DNA from: Riptortus pedestris
Taxonomy: Eukaryota > Arthropoda > Insecta > Hemiptera > Alydidae
Length of the DNA stretch: 64,000 bases
Assembly (NCBI GenBank): GCA_019009955.1
Contig: CM032228.1
Span: 95,283,001 to 95,347,000, forward strand
Direction of reading: 5' to 3'
In this document: in pieces, positions 24,947-35,910 of the stretch
Position numbering within the stretch: the first letter of the stretch is position 1
Layout of the letters: the number at the start of each line of letters is the position of its first letter
Notes under the pieces: model-generated
Database searches by the model: none
What the model was told of the DNA's origin: nothing
The model's input: the letters and a program-made list of their open reading frames with translations, nothing else
Position numbers and translations under genes: made by a program

Positions 24947-25452
24947 GAAATTGCAAATATGCCTGTACATATAGTACTAGTCGTGGGAATCAAAACACTT
25001 GTATTTACGTATGGAATTCAGTTCCGTCTGCAGTAATAGCTTCATAAAGCTGAAATTCAGTAGTCAAGCTGAATCGTTGTTACAAAGTAATTGTCAAAAC
25101 TTTAGAATAATTCAAAAAATTAAGAGGAATTGTGGTTTTCTTAATGGCTTGTTAGCTATTTGTGTGGGACTTTGAAATTTTATCTGCGGTACATCCCAAT
25201 GAAACTGTTCGATATTTTCAGTGTGAAGTTGCTATTAATAACCATGCATTTAACAGACATTTTATTTTATACTACTACTTTTTTTTGTATATGTGTTTAT
25301 TTCTGTTTGAAAAAGCATTGAAATGAATGATAAAATAAAGTGAATTTCTCATTATAAACAGCCTTTATGCTCAGCGACGCCTTTTCGCCTCCCGTGTCGA
25401 TACAAGTGTTTTGATTCCCACGTCGAGTATGTACAGGCATATTTGCAATTTC
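24947..25452. mobile_element. 506-bp MITE-like element with ~53-bp terminal inverted repeats
   Basis: The left end (24947-25004, GAAATTGCAAATATGCCTGT...) and right end (25400-25452) are inverted copies, with one short gap where the left arm reads ATAGTACTAGTCG and the right equivalent reads ACTCGACG. The interior has no reading frame. It sits exactly at the broken tip of B copy 4. I see no target-site duplication, so the superfamily (hAT, Tc1 and others) is undetermined. Confidence 0.8.
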
Positions 25453-25490
25453 ATGATAGAAGTCTGTTTCTCCTGTTGATACTAACTTTT

Positions 25491-25605
25491 TAGCAGATTT
25501 CCCTTAAGGCAAATCAGCTATTGAGGTTGTACTCATGACGCGATTTTTGAAAAATTTCTACAAATGTCCATCGATCCCACCGGATGACGAAAATCAGGTC
25601 CGTTC

Positions 25606-25647
<42 letters not shown>

Positions 25648-26100
25648 TGTTAACGCTCTAACGGTCGCAACTTTTGTTTGATCGTAACCAAGCTCGATAT
25701 TTATACGTTTTTTGTAAAAAGACAGATCAAGTTCGTTAATGGCTGAAATCGGACCTGTGGGAGGGGGGGGGGGTTTATAGGGTGGATTTTCAAATTTTCG
25801 AAAATTCGAAATATCTCCGTTACTATACGTCGGATCGAAAAATTGTATAGAATCAATCTTATTGCAAATTTAATTTACTATAAATATTGATATATACATT
25901 TATTCTCTATCTTGAATATTAACCGAGATATTTGCATTTTTATTAAATGTGGGTGCGTAACGGACGAAGTGAGTTCCCGCCAAAAGCTAGTTCGGCCGTT
26001 TCCGTAACTTTTCGGCACTCGTCAGTAGATTTCTCTATTGTATAACTTTACGAGGGAAATCTGCTTAGTTTACGCAGCCCCTGCGTGATGGACTTTTTTT
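25491..26100 (-). mobile_element. Family B element, copy 5 (near complete)
   Basis: Minus-strand copy with the palindrome end at 25491-25520 (one mismatch, CCTTAAGGCAAATC), a TA tract at 25612-25644, a G-run near 25762 and its 5' end at GATGGACTTTTTTT. No coding frame. Confidence 0.85.
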
Positions 26101-27180
26101 AAGGTCCCTGCGATTTCAGACGTCTGACGATTCTGTGAGAATGCGGTACTACCAGACTTAACTAATATGAAGACAGCTTATTCTACCTAGGCCTCGTTTT
26201 ATGTAAGGCAAGTAGCTTGGCCAACTCTAATTCCCTTTTCCTTCACAAATTTCATTCGATATGCCTCAGTGTATGGTTTTTACATTTTATCATTTATATG
26301 CATCATATTATTTTTATGGGAGATCATATTATTTATAAGATTGCGGAGCGAGCATAATCTCGCTTTATAGAAAAGACAGAGCCCCCGCAAAGCATGGAGA
26401 TGATAAAGGTAATTATTTCATATCAACTCCATAGAAACAATAAGAATGATCACAAGAGGAAATTCTAAGAGGAATATAAATTCAGTAAATCAAAAATAGG
26501 AGGGGAATTCATTAAACCAGGTTTTATTAATCTAATTAATAATGATGAGCTGTATCGAAGTATTTAGTCAATATGCATGTTGTGTGCGTGTTGTTACGCA
26601 CGTAGGTGTGTGTACGTTTTTTTTCAATAAATACAATATTAACAAAGATAATGACGAATATAAGATTTTTCATACAAGTGTATATACCCTCTTTTGCTAG
26701 TGGCAATCATTTATAAAATAGAGGAAGTTTACATCATTAATTTCCTTTATATTAAAAAAAAAACACCTTCTCAATTTATGCATGGAAAACGAATAAATTA
26801 AAGAAGCCAAAAATTTTGAAATTTTTTAAATTTAAACAGCACTTTAGTAAATTGCATCCCATAAAACCCAATATTATGGAAGCTATTGGTGATTATAGGA
26901 AATATAGCAATTAATTCTCAGTTCAAATATTTTGGTTTGGTGCTGTAGAGATGGCCCAAAAACAACAATTTGAAATAAAGTAACTGGCACTATCCAAAAA
27001 CTGAGTAGTCAATTCGCAGGAGAAAAACATTAACATTAGGTTACGCTTTCTGTTAAATGATATTTATTTATCTTTCTTAGAACCAATCATTTCCCAGGGG
27101 TTAATTGAGGAAGCCCTAGAATTCAAATAAAGATTTAATATTCAATGACTATACTCTAGCTACCTTTAATATATATCTTA
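26101..27180. other. Unassigned AT-rich sequence
   Basis: Short GT-rich stretch near 26578-26615. No gene or repeat family recognised. Confidence 0.5.
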
Positions 27181-28166
27181 CTAGCTAAGGTACCCGTCAT
27201 CGCCCGGGAAATCATTTGAGACTGAATAATGGTGGTATTTCTTTTTGAGCTTTACTTTGTACAATATTTTTACATTTTCCCGTCTCAATGCTTAGGTTTT
27301 ACACCTGAATCCGGCTTGCTGTGGATATGTTAATAATAAAAGTATTTGTTATATACTTAATTCTACAAAATACACAATATTTTTATATACCCGTAACCTG
27401 TGCATGTATCATTTATTAAATATAACATCATAGATTATCATATTATTATAGTAAAAAATACGGAGTTTTGTTGATTTCGATTTAGTCTTGCGCGTCCTAT
27501 AACACTGTTGACCCCTTCTATAGTTTTTCATGTATACCTCATTCATACTTCGTTATACCGCAAAAAAGCATATAACAAAAGTAACTTTAAATAAAAAAAA
27601 CGACTTATGTTATATGCATATTTGCCGAAAAATGAATTGTTTACGAAATATCGCAATTTTATATTTCATACCTCCCTTATAACCCCCAATCCTGTTCTCA
27701 CCTCGAAATTTTAATACAGCTGTTTTAATTTTAATCAGGGAGGTGTTAATACCAAATCACATACGGAGTTTCATTTAGTTTGGTTGAGTCTTTTGTGCCA
27801 TATAAAATTGTTGACTCGCACTTTTTTAGCTTTAACTCATTTATACTTCTGTATACGACAAAAGTGTATATAACAAAAGTTACTCTAAATAACAAAACAA
27901 TTAATTTGTTATTTAGAGTAACTTAACTCTAACAACAAAAACAACTTTATAATGTGCACGTTTGCCGAAAAACCAATAGGAAACGAAATATCGCTGTTTT
28001 TAATTTCAGGCCTTCCTTATAAGCCCCACCTCTGTACGTCTCAGAGAATTTTACTATAGCCTATAACCTAAGTTGGGTTAATAGTAATATGCATACCAAG
28101 TTTCATAACATTCGTTTCAGCCGTTTACGATTCTATAAAGGACATACAGACAAACATTCATATATA
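27181..28166 (+). mobile_element. Family A repeat, copy 3 (diverged subfamily)
   Basis: Head is CTAGCTAAGGTACCCGTCATCGCCC. It then follows A with many differences and about two and a half internal units, ending at TTCAGCCGTTTACG and a short CAGACAAAC run, without the ACAGAGGTTACAATT tail. The fragment at 11760-12062 shares its diagnostic differences, so it represents an older subfamily. Confidence 0.75.
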
Positions 28167-28296
28167 TAGATTATAATAGCTCTACGATAATATCTACGAG
28201 AGTGATATTTTATTATCGTAGATCTATTTATTCAATGAAAAAGAAAAAATAATAAGGGTGATAATGTATGTATTTTTAATTTAAATTTGTTTTTAT

Positions 28297-28309
28297 ATTA
28301 TATAATTAA
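28297..28309. repeat. Target-site duplication, left copy
   Basis: ATTATATAATTAA at 28297-28309 is repeated exactly at 28521-28533, flanking the SINE. Confidence 0.85.
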
Positions 28310-28520
28310 TATTTATTAACGTCCACTATTTGCTATTATGGCTAACTGGGACGGTTAACGACCCCTTCTATCACCCTTTTCTAGCCCAGATGGGACTAAG
28401 GATTTTATTTAATAAACTCGTCATTAAATAAATTCCTATTTCCCAGGCGGGAATCGAACTCGCCACCCTGGGTTTACCTTGTGAGATTAAAGGCAACGCT
28501 TTAGCTCACTTTCCTAACCT
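28310..28520 (-). mobile_element. tRNA-derived SINE, family D
   Basis: The minus strand shows a tRNA-like 5' region (AAAGCGTTGCC, a B-box-like GAGTTCGATTCCCGC) followed by the D body (GAATTTATTTAATGACGAG, a block similar to the other D copies) and the 3' end at GTGGACGTTAATAAAT. It is bounded by a 13-bp exact duplication. A RNA polymerase III start from the tRNA-like head is expected for this class; mobilisation needs a partner LINE. Confidence 0.85.
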
Positions 28521-28533
28521 ATTATATAATTAA

Positions 28534-30879
28534 ATGGCTTCATGCACAATAAAATTTGTAAATATATAAGAACACATTAAGTTTAATATTTATATTCATT
28601 AAATTATGAATTCAAGCTATAATGCTAGCAGAGAATAAAATCTTTTCAAGAGAGAATACGAACAAATAAAAACTGGAAAAATAAGACACAAAATAAAAAC
28701 TACTCGGGAAAAGAGCAAGTAAAATCTCGACTGAAATATGTATTTAGTTAAGCACGGTAGGTTACTACTACCCTTCTATTCTTTTACACCCAAACGTGTA
28801 TGCTTAGCTTATGTTTAATAGCACCATAACATATTTGTAGTGCGGTACGGCGAGAGCTTTTCTCTAAGAGTTTATTCCATGGCATCTGTCTGCTTCCCCT
28901 TTCTGCTATGCCCGGAAATAATTTTCAATTTAAGGGCTCGTTTCAAAAGCAGCCCTTCAGAGAAAATAGAATTCATTTAAACAACGAAGATCCTGCGCCC
29001 CCTGGAAGCCGCTTTTTCGGCCATTTTCTATTCAAGTCAGCCGCAAGAACAGCCACGTCTTTAACAAAGCATGGTCACAGGCAAACTCGATTAAGGGGGA
29101 CGGTTAGGTAGATTTTGAACTCGTTAAACAAGATCAAACGAAGGGAAACTCATTCAAAATATACTTGTTATATTTTACCCTTCTCTTTTTTTAAAGCCAA
29201 ATGCCTTCAACTGTGGTAAACCATGAATAAATCATCCCATTGTTTTATTTTCCTTTTTACTTTCGTTAAAACTGTTTAAAAAATCCTTTATTCTTTATGA
29301 ATAATAGATTACATTAAATTGAAGATTAAGCTCCTCAATCAGGGCAATGCAAAATTGTGTCTATTAAAATGGTAATTATTCGTAAATACAAGGTTATCGA
29401 AAATAAAAGTTTATTTGGGTGAATGTGCGGATTGGTATCAGCATGTGGTTGAATGTTTTAGTGCCCTAACTAAACTTGATGTTATGTCACAAACGTAGAG
29501 CGTTTCGTATGATTGGTTACTATTTAATTTTATTAAGTCGTTTCTTATTGGTTTAACAGCCTTGGTACTGACCTCAGGTAGGTTGAACGGTATCCAATGC
29601 CATAGGGGCCTCAGGTAGTAGGGTTCGACGTACTTGCTTTTTCCTACCTCATGTTTGGGGTTGTACGTGGGGGGAATTGCTTGCTTCAACTCACGGCAGT
29701 GACTAACCTCTTCTTTTACATGGGAATTTTCGGTTACAAATCCAACCAAAATTTTTTTTTAAATAATTTTACATAGCTATTGATTTATCAATATTTTTGT
29801 TCAAGGTAAGTTTTAAAATATATAGTCATAATATTATTCGTTTTAATCAATATTATTGGTTTATTTGTCACATTGACTTTAACTTTCATTTTTATTGTTA
29901 TTTAATCGTAAATAGTTAATTTATTCAAGAATTTTAGTTATAAAGTTCTGTGAATGAAGTTTATTTCTTTTTTAAATATGAAAATAAAAAAATAATTAAT
30001 TAGGTACATGCAAACACATTTTTATAAAATATGCTGCTCTCAAATAATATAAAAGTTTTAATTTAAATAGTATTATTATTTTTTCTGTCCCATGAAGTTC
30101 TACAATTCAAATATTGGGGTAACAAATGACTGACAAAGTTCCATTGAGGATTTTTATTTGAATGTAAAAAAAAAAATGATTCCATAAGAAACAATGTATA
30201 ACAAAACTGTAAAAAAAAAATTAGATTCAAAGAATTTTTGTCTTTAGACAACTTCCTTTCCTACGTATTAAAAAAGAGAATTAGTTTTTCATAGCAATTA
30301 TTGATATGTTTATTTGCTACAATATTAAAAGCGAAATCATCACGTTTTTTGCTATTTCTGACAAATAAAAATTCCATAAAAAATGGGAAACATTATAGCC
30401 TTTGCGGAATAGAATAATTAGCTAGCAAACTTCCTCAGTGCCGTACCGACCTTAGCTAAGGTCATAATAAAAATCACTTGAGGGTAATTTTTTTTTGACA
30501 ATCAAAAAGTGTATAATTCAATTATGAAAAACGTCAATTTGAAATATTTTTAAAAAAATTACAGCCGGCCGTGACAAATTATCAAAACATCATGTCCGCA
30601 TATAGATTGTTCATGAGTTTGACCATTGAAATTTTGTATCTTTGTGTACATTGCGGTATCGTACCCGCCAAGCATTCGGGCTAATTACTCTTGTTATTAA
30701 AAACAGAAATTTAATTTTAAACCATTGATTGAGTACGTTGCCTAGCAAGTTCTAAGAAAAAAATATACTAAAAAAGCTCTAGCTCGTCCTTTTATACTTC
30801 CGTAATCGGAATAGGCTCGTAATACATTGGTCTTTGCTAATATGAAGTGAGCATGAATGGTGGGGTTACTAAGGGCTTG
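28534..30879. other. Unassigned sequence
   Basis: The segment 28860-29105 is unique and less AT-rich, possibly regulatory. The minus-strand 103-codon frame at 29438-29749 has fairly ordinary composition but no recognised domain, signal peptide or neighbour. I do not call it a gene. Confidence 0.4.
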
Positions 30880-31175
30880 AAAATTGAAATATCTCGGTTG
30901 ACATTAGAGTAAGAGAAAAAATGTATGGGACAAAAATTGTAGTAAGTTATATTTGTAATACAATTGTTTATATAATACTAATCAATCCAGTTCAAAATAA
31001 CATTTTTCTGCCTCCTTATCTTATATGATTGTAGCTTTACTATATGAAATGCTTAAATATCTAGTTTGGCAACTTTTCAAGACCTCATCGCTCTATCGTG
31101 GGTAGAATCGATGGTCATTTGAATAAATGTTTTGAAATTTGTGTCATGAATACAACCAATTGCTAATTTCCCTCG
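30880..31175 (+). mobile_element. Family B fragment, decayed
   Basis: ATATCTCGGTTGACATTAGAG, ATCTAGTTTGGCAACTTTTC, GGGTAGAATCGATGG and GTCATGAATACAACC follow the B order up to a broken palindrome (AATTTCCCTCG). The TA tract is missing. Confidence 0.6.
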
Positions 31176-31820
31176 TGGTAGTATAAAATTCTGTTAATGC
31201 TTAAGGGATTCTCCACTCAACTCTGTGGGTTATGGAGGAATGTTATCATTCTATAAAAGAGAGAATAATTTATAACTTATCTATTTAATAATCATGTTTT
31301 TCAGCGTTTACGTTCACGTTCTAAGCCTAACTAAAGGCTTTGACGATCCTTGAGGTGCTTATTCCTTTCAACATAATTCAGCTTTACCTGTGCAATTAAT
31401 ACTTTGGCTCAGAAATTAGTTGGAAAGTCACAATCTAGGTTAGTAAACCTATTTTTTATATGTACTTTTGATATAAGACCAGTAGAAATTATGAATGAGA
31501 GTTGGAACTAATTAATATTAGATATCGTTACATAAGAGATGTACGATGCCCTTGCTTTTTTTGTTGTTTGGAAAATGAAGCAACAGTCCCCATCTTCATT
31601 GGTAAATATAGTTGATAGCAAGTAGAAACTCATTTATTATTTTGAATGGGTTCATGGAGTTTAGGAATGCATTAATTATACGCCTCTAGAATTCAGCATT
31701 CAATCCTTGGGAAAGATCGCAAATGTCATGTCATTTGCATCTCTTTCAGCTTGCAAGCATCTCTGGAAAAAGCACCCATGTAAGCACTTAAATAAACTAT
31801 CGTGGAGGATTCGTGTGATT
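31176..31820. other. Unassigned AT-rich sequence
   Basis: Nothing recognised. Confidence 0.5.
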
Positions 31821-31945
31821 TAGCAGATTTCTATACAATAAAAATCAACCATAGAGGTACTTGCGCCACTATTCTCCAAAAATGTCATCAAATGTCTATT
31901 GAGCATGTCTAAAATATAACGACAATGAAATCAATTCACATTTTA
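31821..31945 (-). mobile_element. Family B 3' end fragment, decayed
   Basis: TAGCAGATTTC followed by weakened versions of the B 3' blocks (ATAGAGGTACTTGCG, AATGTCATCAAATGTC). The matching 5' end appears at 32834-32865, so this may be one B element swollen by later insertions. Confidence 0.5.
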
Positions 31946-32015
31946 TATATCTATAAAACAAAATTGCCTTTATTGTGCTGATGTTAACAGTGGTAAAAGA
32001 GATTTACAATTTATA

Positions 32016-32112
32016 AAAAAAAAATGTTCTTTATTAACGTCCACTTGGTGCTACTACGGCTAATTGGGAACGGGTTATCAACAGGTTACAACCCTTTTCT
32101 AGCCAGGGTGCT
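32016..32112 (-). mobile_element. SINE family D, 5'-truncated copy
   Basis: Only the last ~90 bp of D are present (TTATTAACGTCCAC... to CTTTTCTAGCCAGGGTG). It is flanked by a 10-bp exact duplication, ACAATTTATA, at 32006-32015 and 32113-32122. Truncation plus duplication is the hallmark of incomplete reverse transcription. Confidence 0.8.
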
Positions 32113-32122
32113 ACAATTTATA

Positions 32123-32486
32123 GATACATTGTTTATATCTTAAGAGCATTTGCCTTCCACTAAGCGAAGCGTACATGTATAGTACAGCAGCTCGGTATAA
32201 ATTGATTTCTTCCAAAGCTATGTCACTTGACGGTTTAGTTCAACTAATCCCGCATCTTCTAAACTCATCAGCGGATCTTTTGAAGGGTCTATCACTTTTC
32301 CAGAAATACTTGAACGGTATCCATTCCAAAACTTTTCTGGACCACCTTTAATCAGGTCTTCTCCACAGATAAACTAGCCAGTACTTAAGTCTTTTTATCA
32401 GAAAAGTGCACCCACGGTATTAGTGAGAGGTATTGTTTTAGTCATTGACTCTTTTCAAGCATATATAAAGTATATCTATTTATTTA

Positions 32487-32487
<1 letters not shown>
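32123..32487. other. Unassigned sequence
   Basis: No feature recognised. Confidence 0.45.

Positions 32488-32566
<79 letters not shown>
32488..32566. repeat. (TC)n then (TA)n microsatellite
   Basis: About 34 bp CT followed by about 44 bp TA. It may be the internal tract of the decayed B element spanning 31821-32865. Confidence 0.95.
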
Positions 32567-32568
<2 letters not shown>

Positions 32569-32570
32569 CA

Positions 32571-32786
32571 TTTAATGGACTTGATCATTGGTTAAATTGT
32601 CAAATTTTTTACTGCTCGAACTAAATTGTCATCACAAGAGTTGACCGACACACACACACAAGCCCGAACATATATGTGTTCGTGCTTGTTTGTGCGTGTG
32701 TGTGTGTCCGTCAACTCTAGGGATGCCAATTTTAGTGCAAACAGTAAACAATTTGACATTTAAACCAATGATCAAGTTCATTAAAT
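32571..32786. repeat. 216-bp fold-back (imperfect palindrome)
   Basis: The two ~100-bp arms are inverted copies centred near 32677 (CGAACATATATGTGTTCG). Paired blocks include ACTTGATCATTGGTT / AACCAATGATCAAGT and GAGTTGAC / GTCAACTC, with CA runs facing GT runs near the centre. There is no reading frame. It could be a fold-back MITE or an inverted duplication, and would form a long hairpin if transcribed. Confidence 0.85.
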
Positions 32787-32833
32787 AGAATAGATGATAA
32801 TTGGTGGGATACGATAGTCATTCCAGTACTATC

Positions 32834-32865
32834 AAAATCTGCTTAGTTTATGCTGCCCTTCGTGG
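32834..32865 (-). mobile_element. Family B 5' end fragment
   Basis: AAATCTGCTTAGTTTATGC followed by TGCCC matches the B 5' terminus on the minus strand. It is the likely partner of 31821-31945. Confidence 0.5.
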
Positions 32866-33474
32866 AATACATTTGATTAGAGAAGTTTCTGCTACTTTTA
32901 CTCTCGGCATCGTATGGAATACGAATGAGGAGTAATTAAGGTCAAACTAGATGCAATAAAGCTTAGAATCAGAATCAATTGGTTCCTCCACCGTCCAGCA
33001 TTTCAGGAGAAAAAAATGTTGACACATACGGCTCTTCATATTTAATTAAAAAAAAAAAAAAATGCAAATAATAGATGTGATATATAGTCATAATTTAATA
33101 AGAGGTGACATGAACTTTTTTCGGCTAAAATGAATAAAAAACTGAATGGGTTATAAGCAAAATAATGGAGAGATAAGGGAGACGTGTGACAAGAGTGAGA
33201 GGGAAAGAATGAATGTGTAAAAGCAGAGGGAATCACGTTGTCCAAGCGTACGTGCCTCCATCAAATAGCTAGTTGACACATATTGCACCTTGTCCAAGAG
33301 CTAAACCAACCATGCCAAAGTACAAATTGTTCCTCATTTAACAACTTTTACCTTTCATTATATTACTCATCATAACTTTATTATTATAAGCAATTAATTT
33401 GTTAGGGAGAACACTTAATACTTCCTATATAACCATGAATGGTAATACAAATTTTGGAGTATGTTTATATAATT

Positions 33475-33543
<69 letters not shown>

Positions 33544-33983
33544 GTGGGAATAGTCATGCCTTAATTCCTAAGGTAGAGTGCCAATATGCTGGTAAAAAAT
33601 TTATTACATGAGCGTAAGGAATAAATTGCCTCTGGAGCCTAGGTATGAGATACAATAGTACATATTTCTTTACGTTTCGTTTAATGTTTATTTTGTGAGT
33701 TCAACATTGATTGGGTCTGTGATATATGCAGGTTAATATAGTTTTAATAACTAAGTTAAAGTTAATGGAATTGTTTATGATCATTTTGAATATATCCAGA
33801 GGGTAACGAGTAGACGAAAATATTTAAAAAAGTTCAAAGAAGATTAGAGGGGTTTAGGGAGGCACTTTCTTCATTCTTCAATATTTCTTGCAGAGTGGTT
33901 CCAAGATTGTACATAGGGCATACAAACATAGGAACAAATACATAGGATTTGGGGATTTTTTATTTTTACACATCACGGAGGTT
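32866..33983. other. Unassigned sequence with a (GA)n tract
   Basis: Contains a poly-A run near 33048 and the GA microsatellite annotated separately. No gene supported. Confidence 0.45.
33477..33543. repeat. (GA)n microsatellite
   Basis: About 66 bp of GA with one G interruption near the end. Confidence 0.97.
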
Positions 33984-34135
33984 AATGAATCTCTAACGGT
34001 GTCTTTAAAATTGCAAACGCCACCCCCTGAGAAGATGCGACATTAGCTTTATATATATTAACGTGAGTCCCGCTAACTATTGCTACACCAACTTGCTCTG
34101 ATGTCGATGTATCGGTGCAATATTGATTGTAGTCA
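33984..34135 (-). pseudogene. LINE RNase H fragment, decayed
   Basis: The minus strand reads CTDTSTSEQVGVAIV followed by NIYKANVASSQGVAFAIL. This aligns with RNase H of the intact LINE (FTDGSKTDFGTAAAALI ... SSIYSAELHAILLSL). The catalytic Asp of TDG is kept as TD, but the Glu of the AELHA motif is lost. Flanking sequence is too eroded to follow. Confidence 0.5.
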
Positions 34136-34796
34136 CCATATGTTTCAAATCATTCCCGGAATGAAAATGATATTATTGTCATTGATATAAGTTTACTTTT
34201 TCTGAAGGAGAATTGAAGATTATATTCGATGGAATTCAAAAAATAAATAGAATAAGAATGCATATTATGGTGAGGGTCGGTATAGACACTTTATGGTGGT
34301 ATATATTATTGAATATTTCATCACTATTCAAGAAATATATTTTGTAGAAATTGTGATTTATGTGAATGGAGTTTGAAAAAAAAGGACAATAATAGATAAT
34401 CACTCCTGAAGACGTGGTCAGATGTAATTATTTGGGGGAAAAATACACACCAAATTCGGGAACAGGAGCAAATCAAATTCCCTTTACATTTTTAAAAATA
34501 TTTCTTATTAATTTTCCAAAATATCTGGTCCCAAATACATTTCTAGATGCTTGGAAAATATTATATGCTATCTCGATAAGTAATATTTAGCTAATTGAAC
34601 TTAATAAATACATTTTTTTTTTATCTTCAGAAAATTGAACCATTTATCACCACCAGCAAAATATACAACCACATACATTGGTCTACTTAAGGGATTTTGT
34701 TACCTCTTAGAAATAACGTATATTTAATCATGCATTTAAGAATTACAAAGAAAATGAAGGCATCCCCGCAGGATTGGCATAGATGGATCCTGGCGT
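34136..34796. other. Unassigned AT-rich sequence
   Basis: Nothing recognised. Confidence 0.45.
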
Positions 34797-34925
34797 GAAT
34801 CTAGAAGCTTCTAAGCGACATACCCAACTCCAACCAATCAGCAGGCAAGTTGGCGCCCCAAAACTACTAGAGCCGACGCCGGGCTATATAGAGTCGCCCA
34901 GCTCGTCCAGCTGTGCAGCATTTTA
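34797..34925 (+). promoter_or_regulatory. Heat-shock-type promoter (HSE, CCAAT, TATA)
   Basis: Contains an alternating element at 34798-34812 (ATCTAGAAGCTTCTA, matching the heat-shock consensus of inverted GAA units: aTC ta GAA gc TTC), a CCAATCAG box at 34834-34841 and a TATATA at 34885-34890. Their order and spacing are those of an arthropod hsp promoter. Initiation would fall near 34912-34920. The patch is clearly more GC-rich than its surroundings. No HSP coding sequence follows within several kb, so it may be an orphan, a promoter with a distant exon, or part of a heat-inducible retroelement LTR. Confidence 0.55.
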
Positions 34926-35165
34926 GTTGAACATCAATAATTCTAGTGATTGTGAGTTATAGTGCTATGTAATAAGAGCGTGAAGTTAACAGTGCATATT
35001 GTGGTTAGTAGTGAACAATAATTTATCAAGTGTGTAAATAAAAGTAGTGATAGCCAAATAAACTGTGCAGTGATAAAAACGTAAAAGTTTGTGTCTCTAA
35101 TTTTGCAATCCAAAAGAACCCTAATACTCAAAGTTTCTTTATTTTGTTAATACTTGTATCTATAT
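34921..35165 (+). repeat. Leader-like repeat family C, copy 2
   Basis: Follows the promoter directly. It is rich in GTGA/AGTG and A-rich blocks, as in hsp leaders. The second half (CTGTGCAGTGATAAAAAC, TTTTGCAATCCAAAAGAAC) matches the other two C copies. No ATG-initiated protein of note is present. Confidence 0.6.
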
Positions 35166-35910
35166 TGAAAAAGATTGAAATTTTCCTTAACGGTACCTAA
35201 CGGATTAGCTTACGAAATATGCTTTCTTGACTATCAATGTTTCCGGTCTGTTTTATTAATTAGTCTAGTTCCTCCTCTGCAGTCGATCCGTTGATTCCTG
35301 TCAATAACGTCACTGGCCGGGGAATTGCTCTTTTTCTTCACGGTCAAAGTTTCTTCCCCAGAACTTAAACTAAAACTTCACCCTTCTTACATACATAATG
35401 TATGGATACAAATATTTAATACCCTTATCCAATTTTCTCCCACATCAAACATAGAAGAAGAGTTGGTCAAGAGCTTTTTAAATATCTACCATTGGTTATA
35501 AATTATATAATTAATTATTTTAGACAGTTCCCAACAAGAATAAGAATAAAACTTAGGTGAAAAAACTAGTTCACTAATATAAAAATCAGAAAATCAAGAG
35601 AACATGAAAAATAATAATTTATAAAAGAAAACGCAGCAAAAGATACATATAATTAACGAAATAAATGAAACATTTAACACTAAGAACACTAAAAATAGCG
35701 TTGATTAGAAGTGGCATTTAACACCTTTTTCCTTTCCCTGCATTAAATAAATACGTGTCGGTCCGGGAGACCATTATATTTAAATGTTTTATAAATTTAA
35801 TTTTAGGAATTCTGGAAACTGGCTTTATTCTACTGCCAGGCTGCCTTTCAATTATACATGAAATCCATATGTTTTTCTGAGTGTATACAACCAGTTCCTC
35901 ATAGGAAACC
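35166..35910. other. Unassigned AT-rich sequence
   Basis: No coding frame following the promoter and leader. Nothing else recognised. Confidence 0.45.

Noticed and set aside
29438..29749. A 103-codon minus-strand gene
   Set aside because: No domain, no splice or promoter signals in sensible positions and no repeat or neighbour support. An open frame of this length is expected by chance somewhere in 64 kb.
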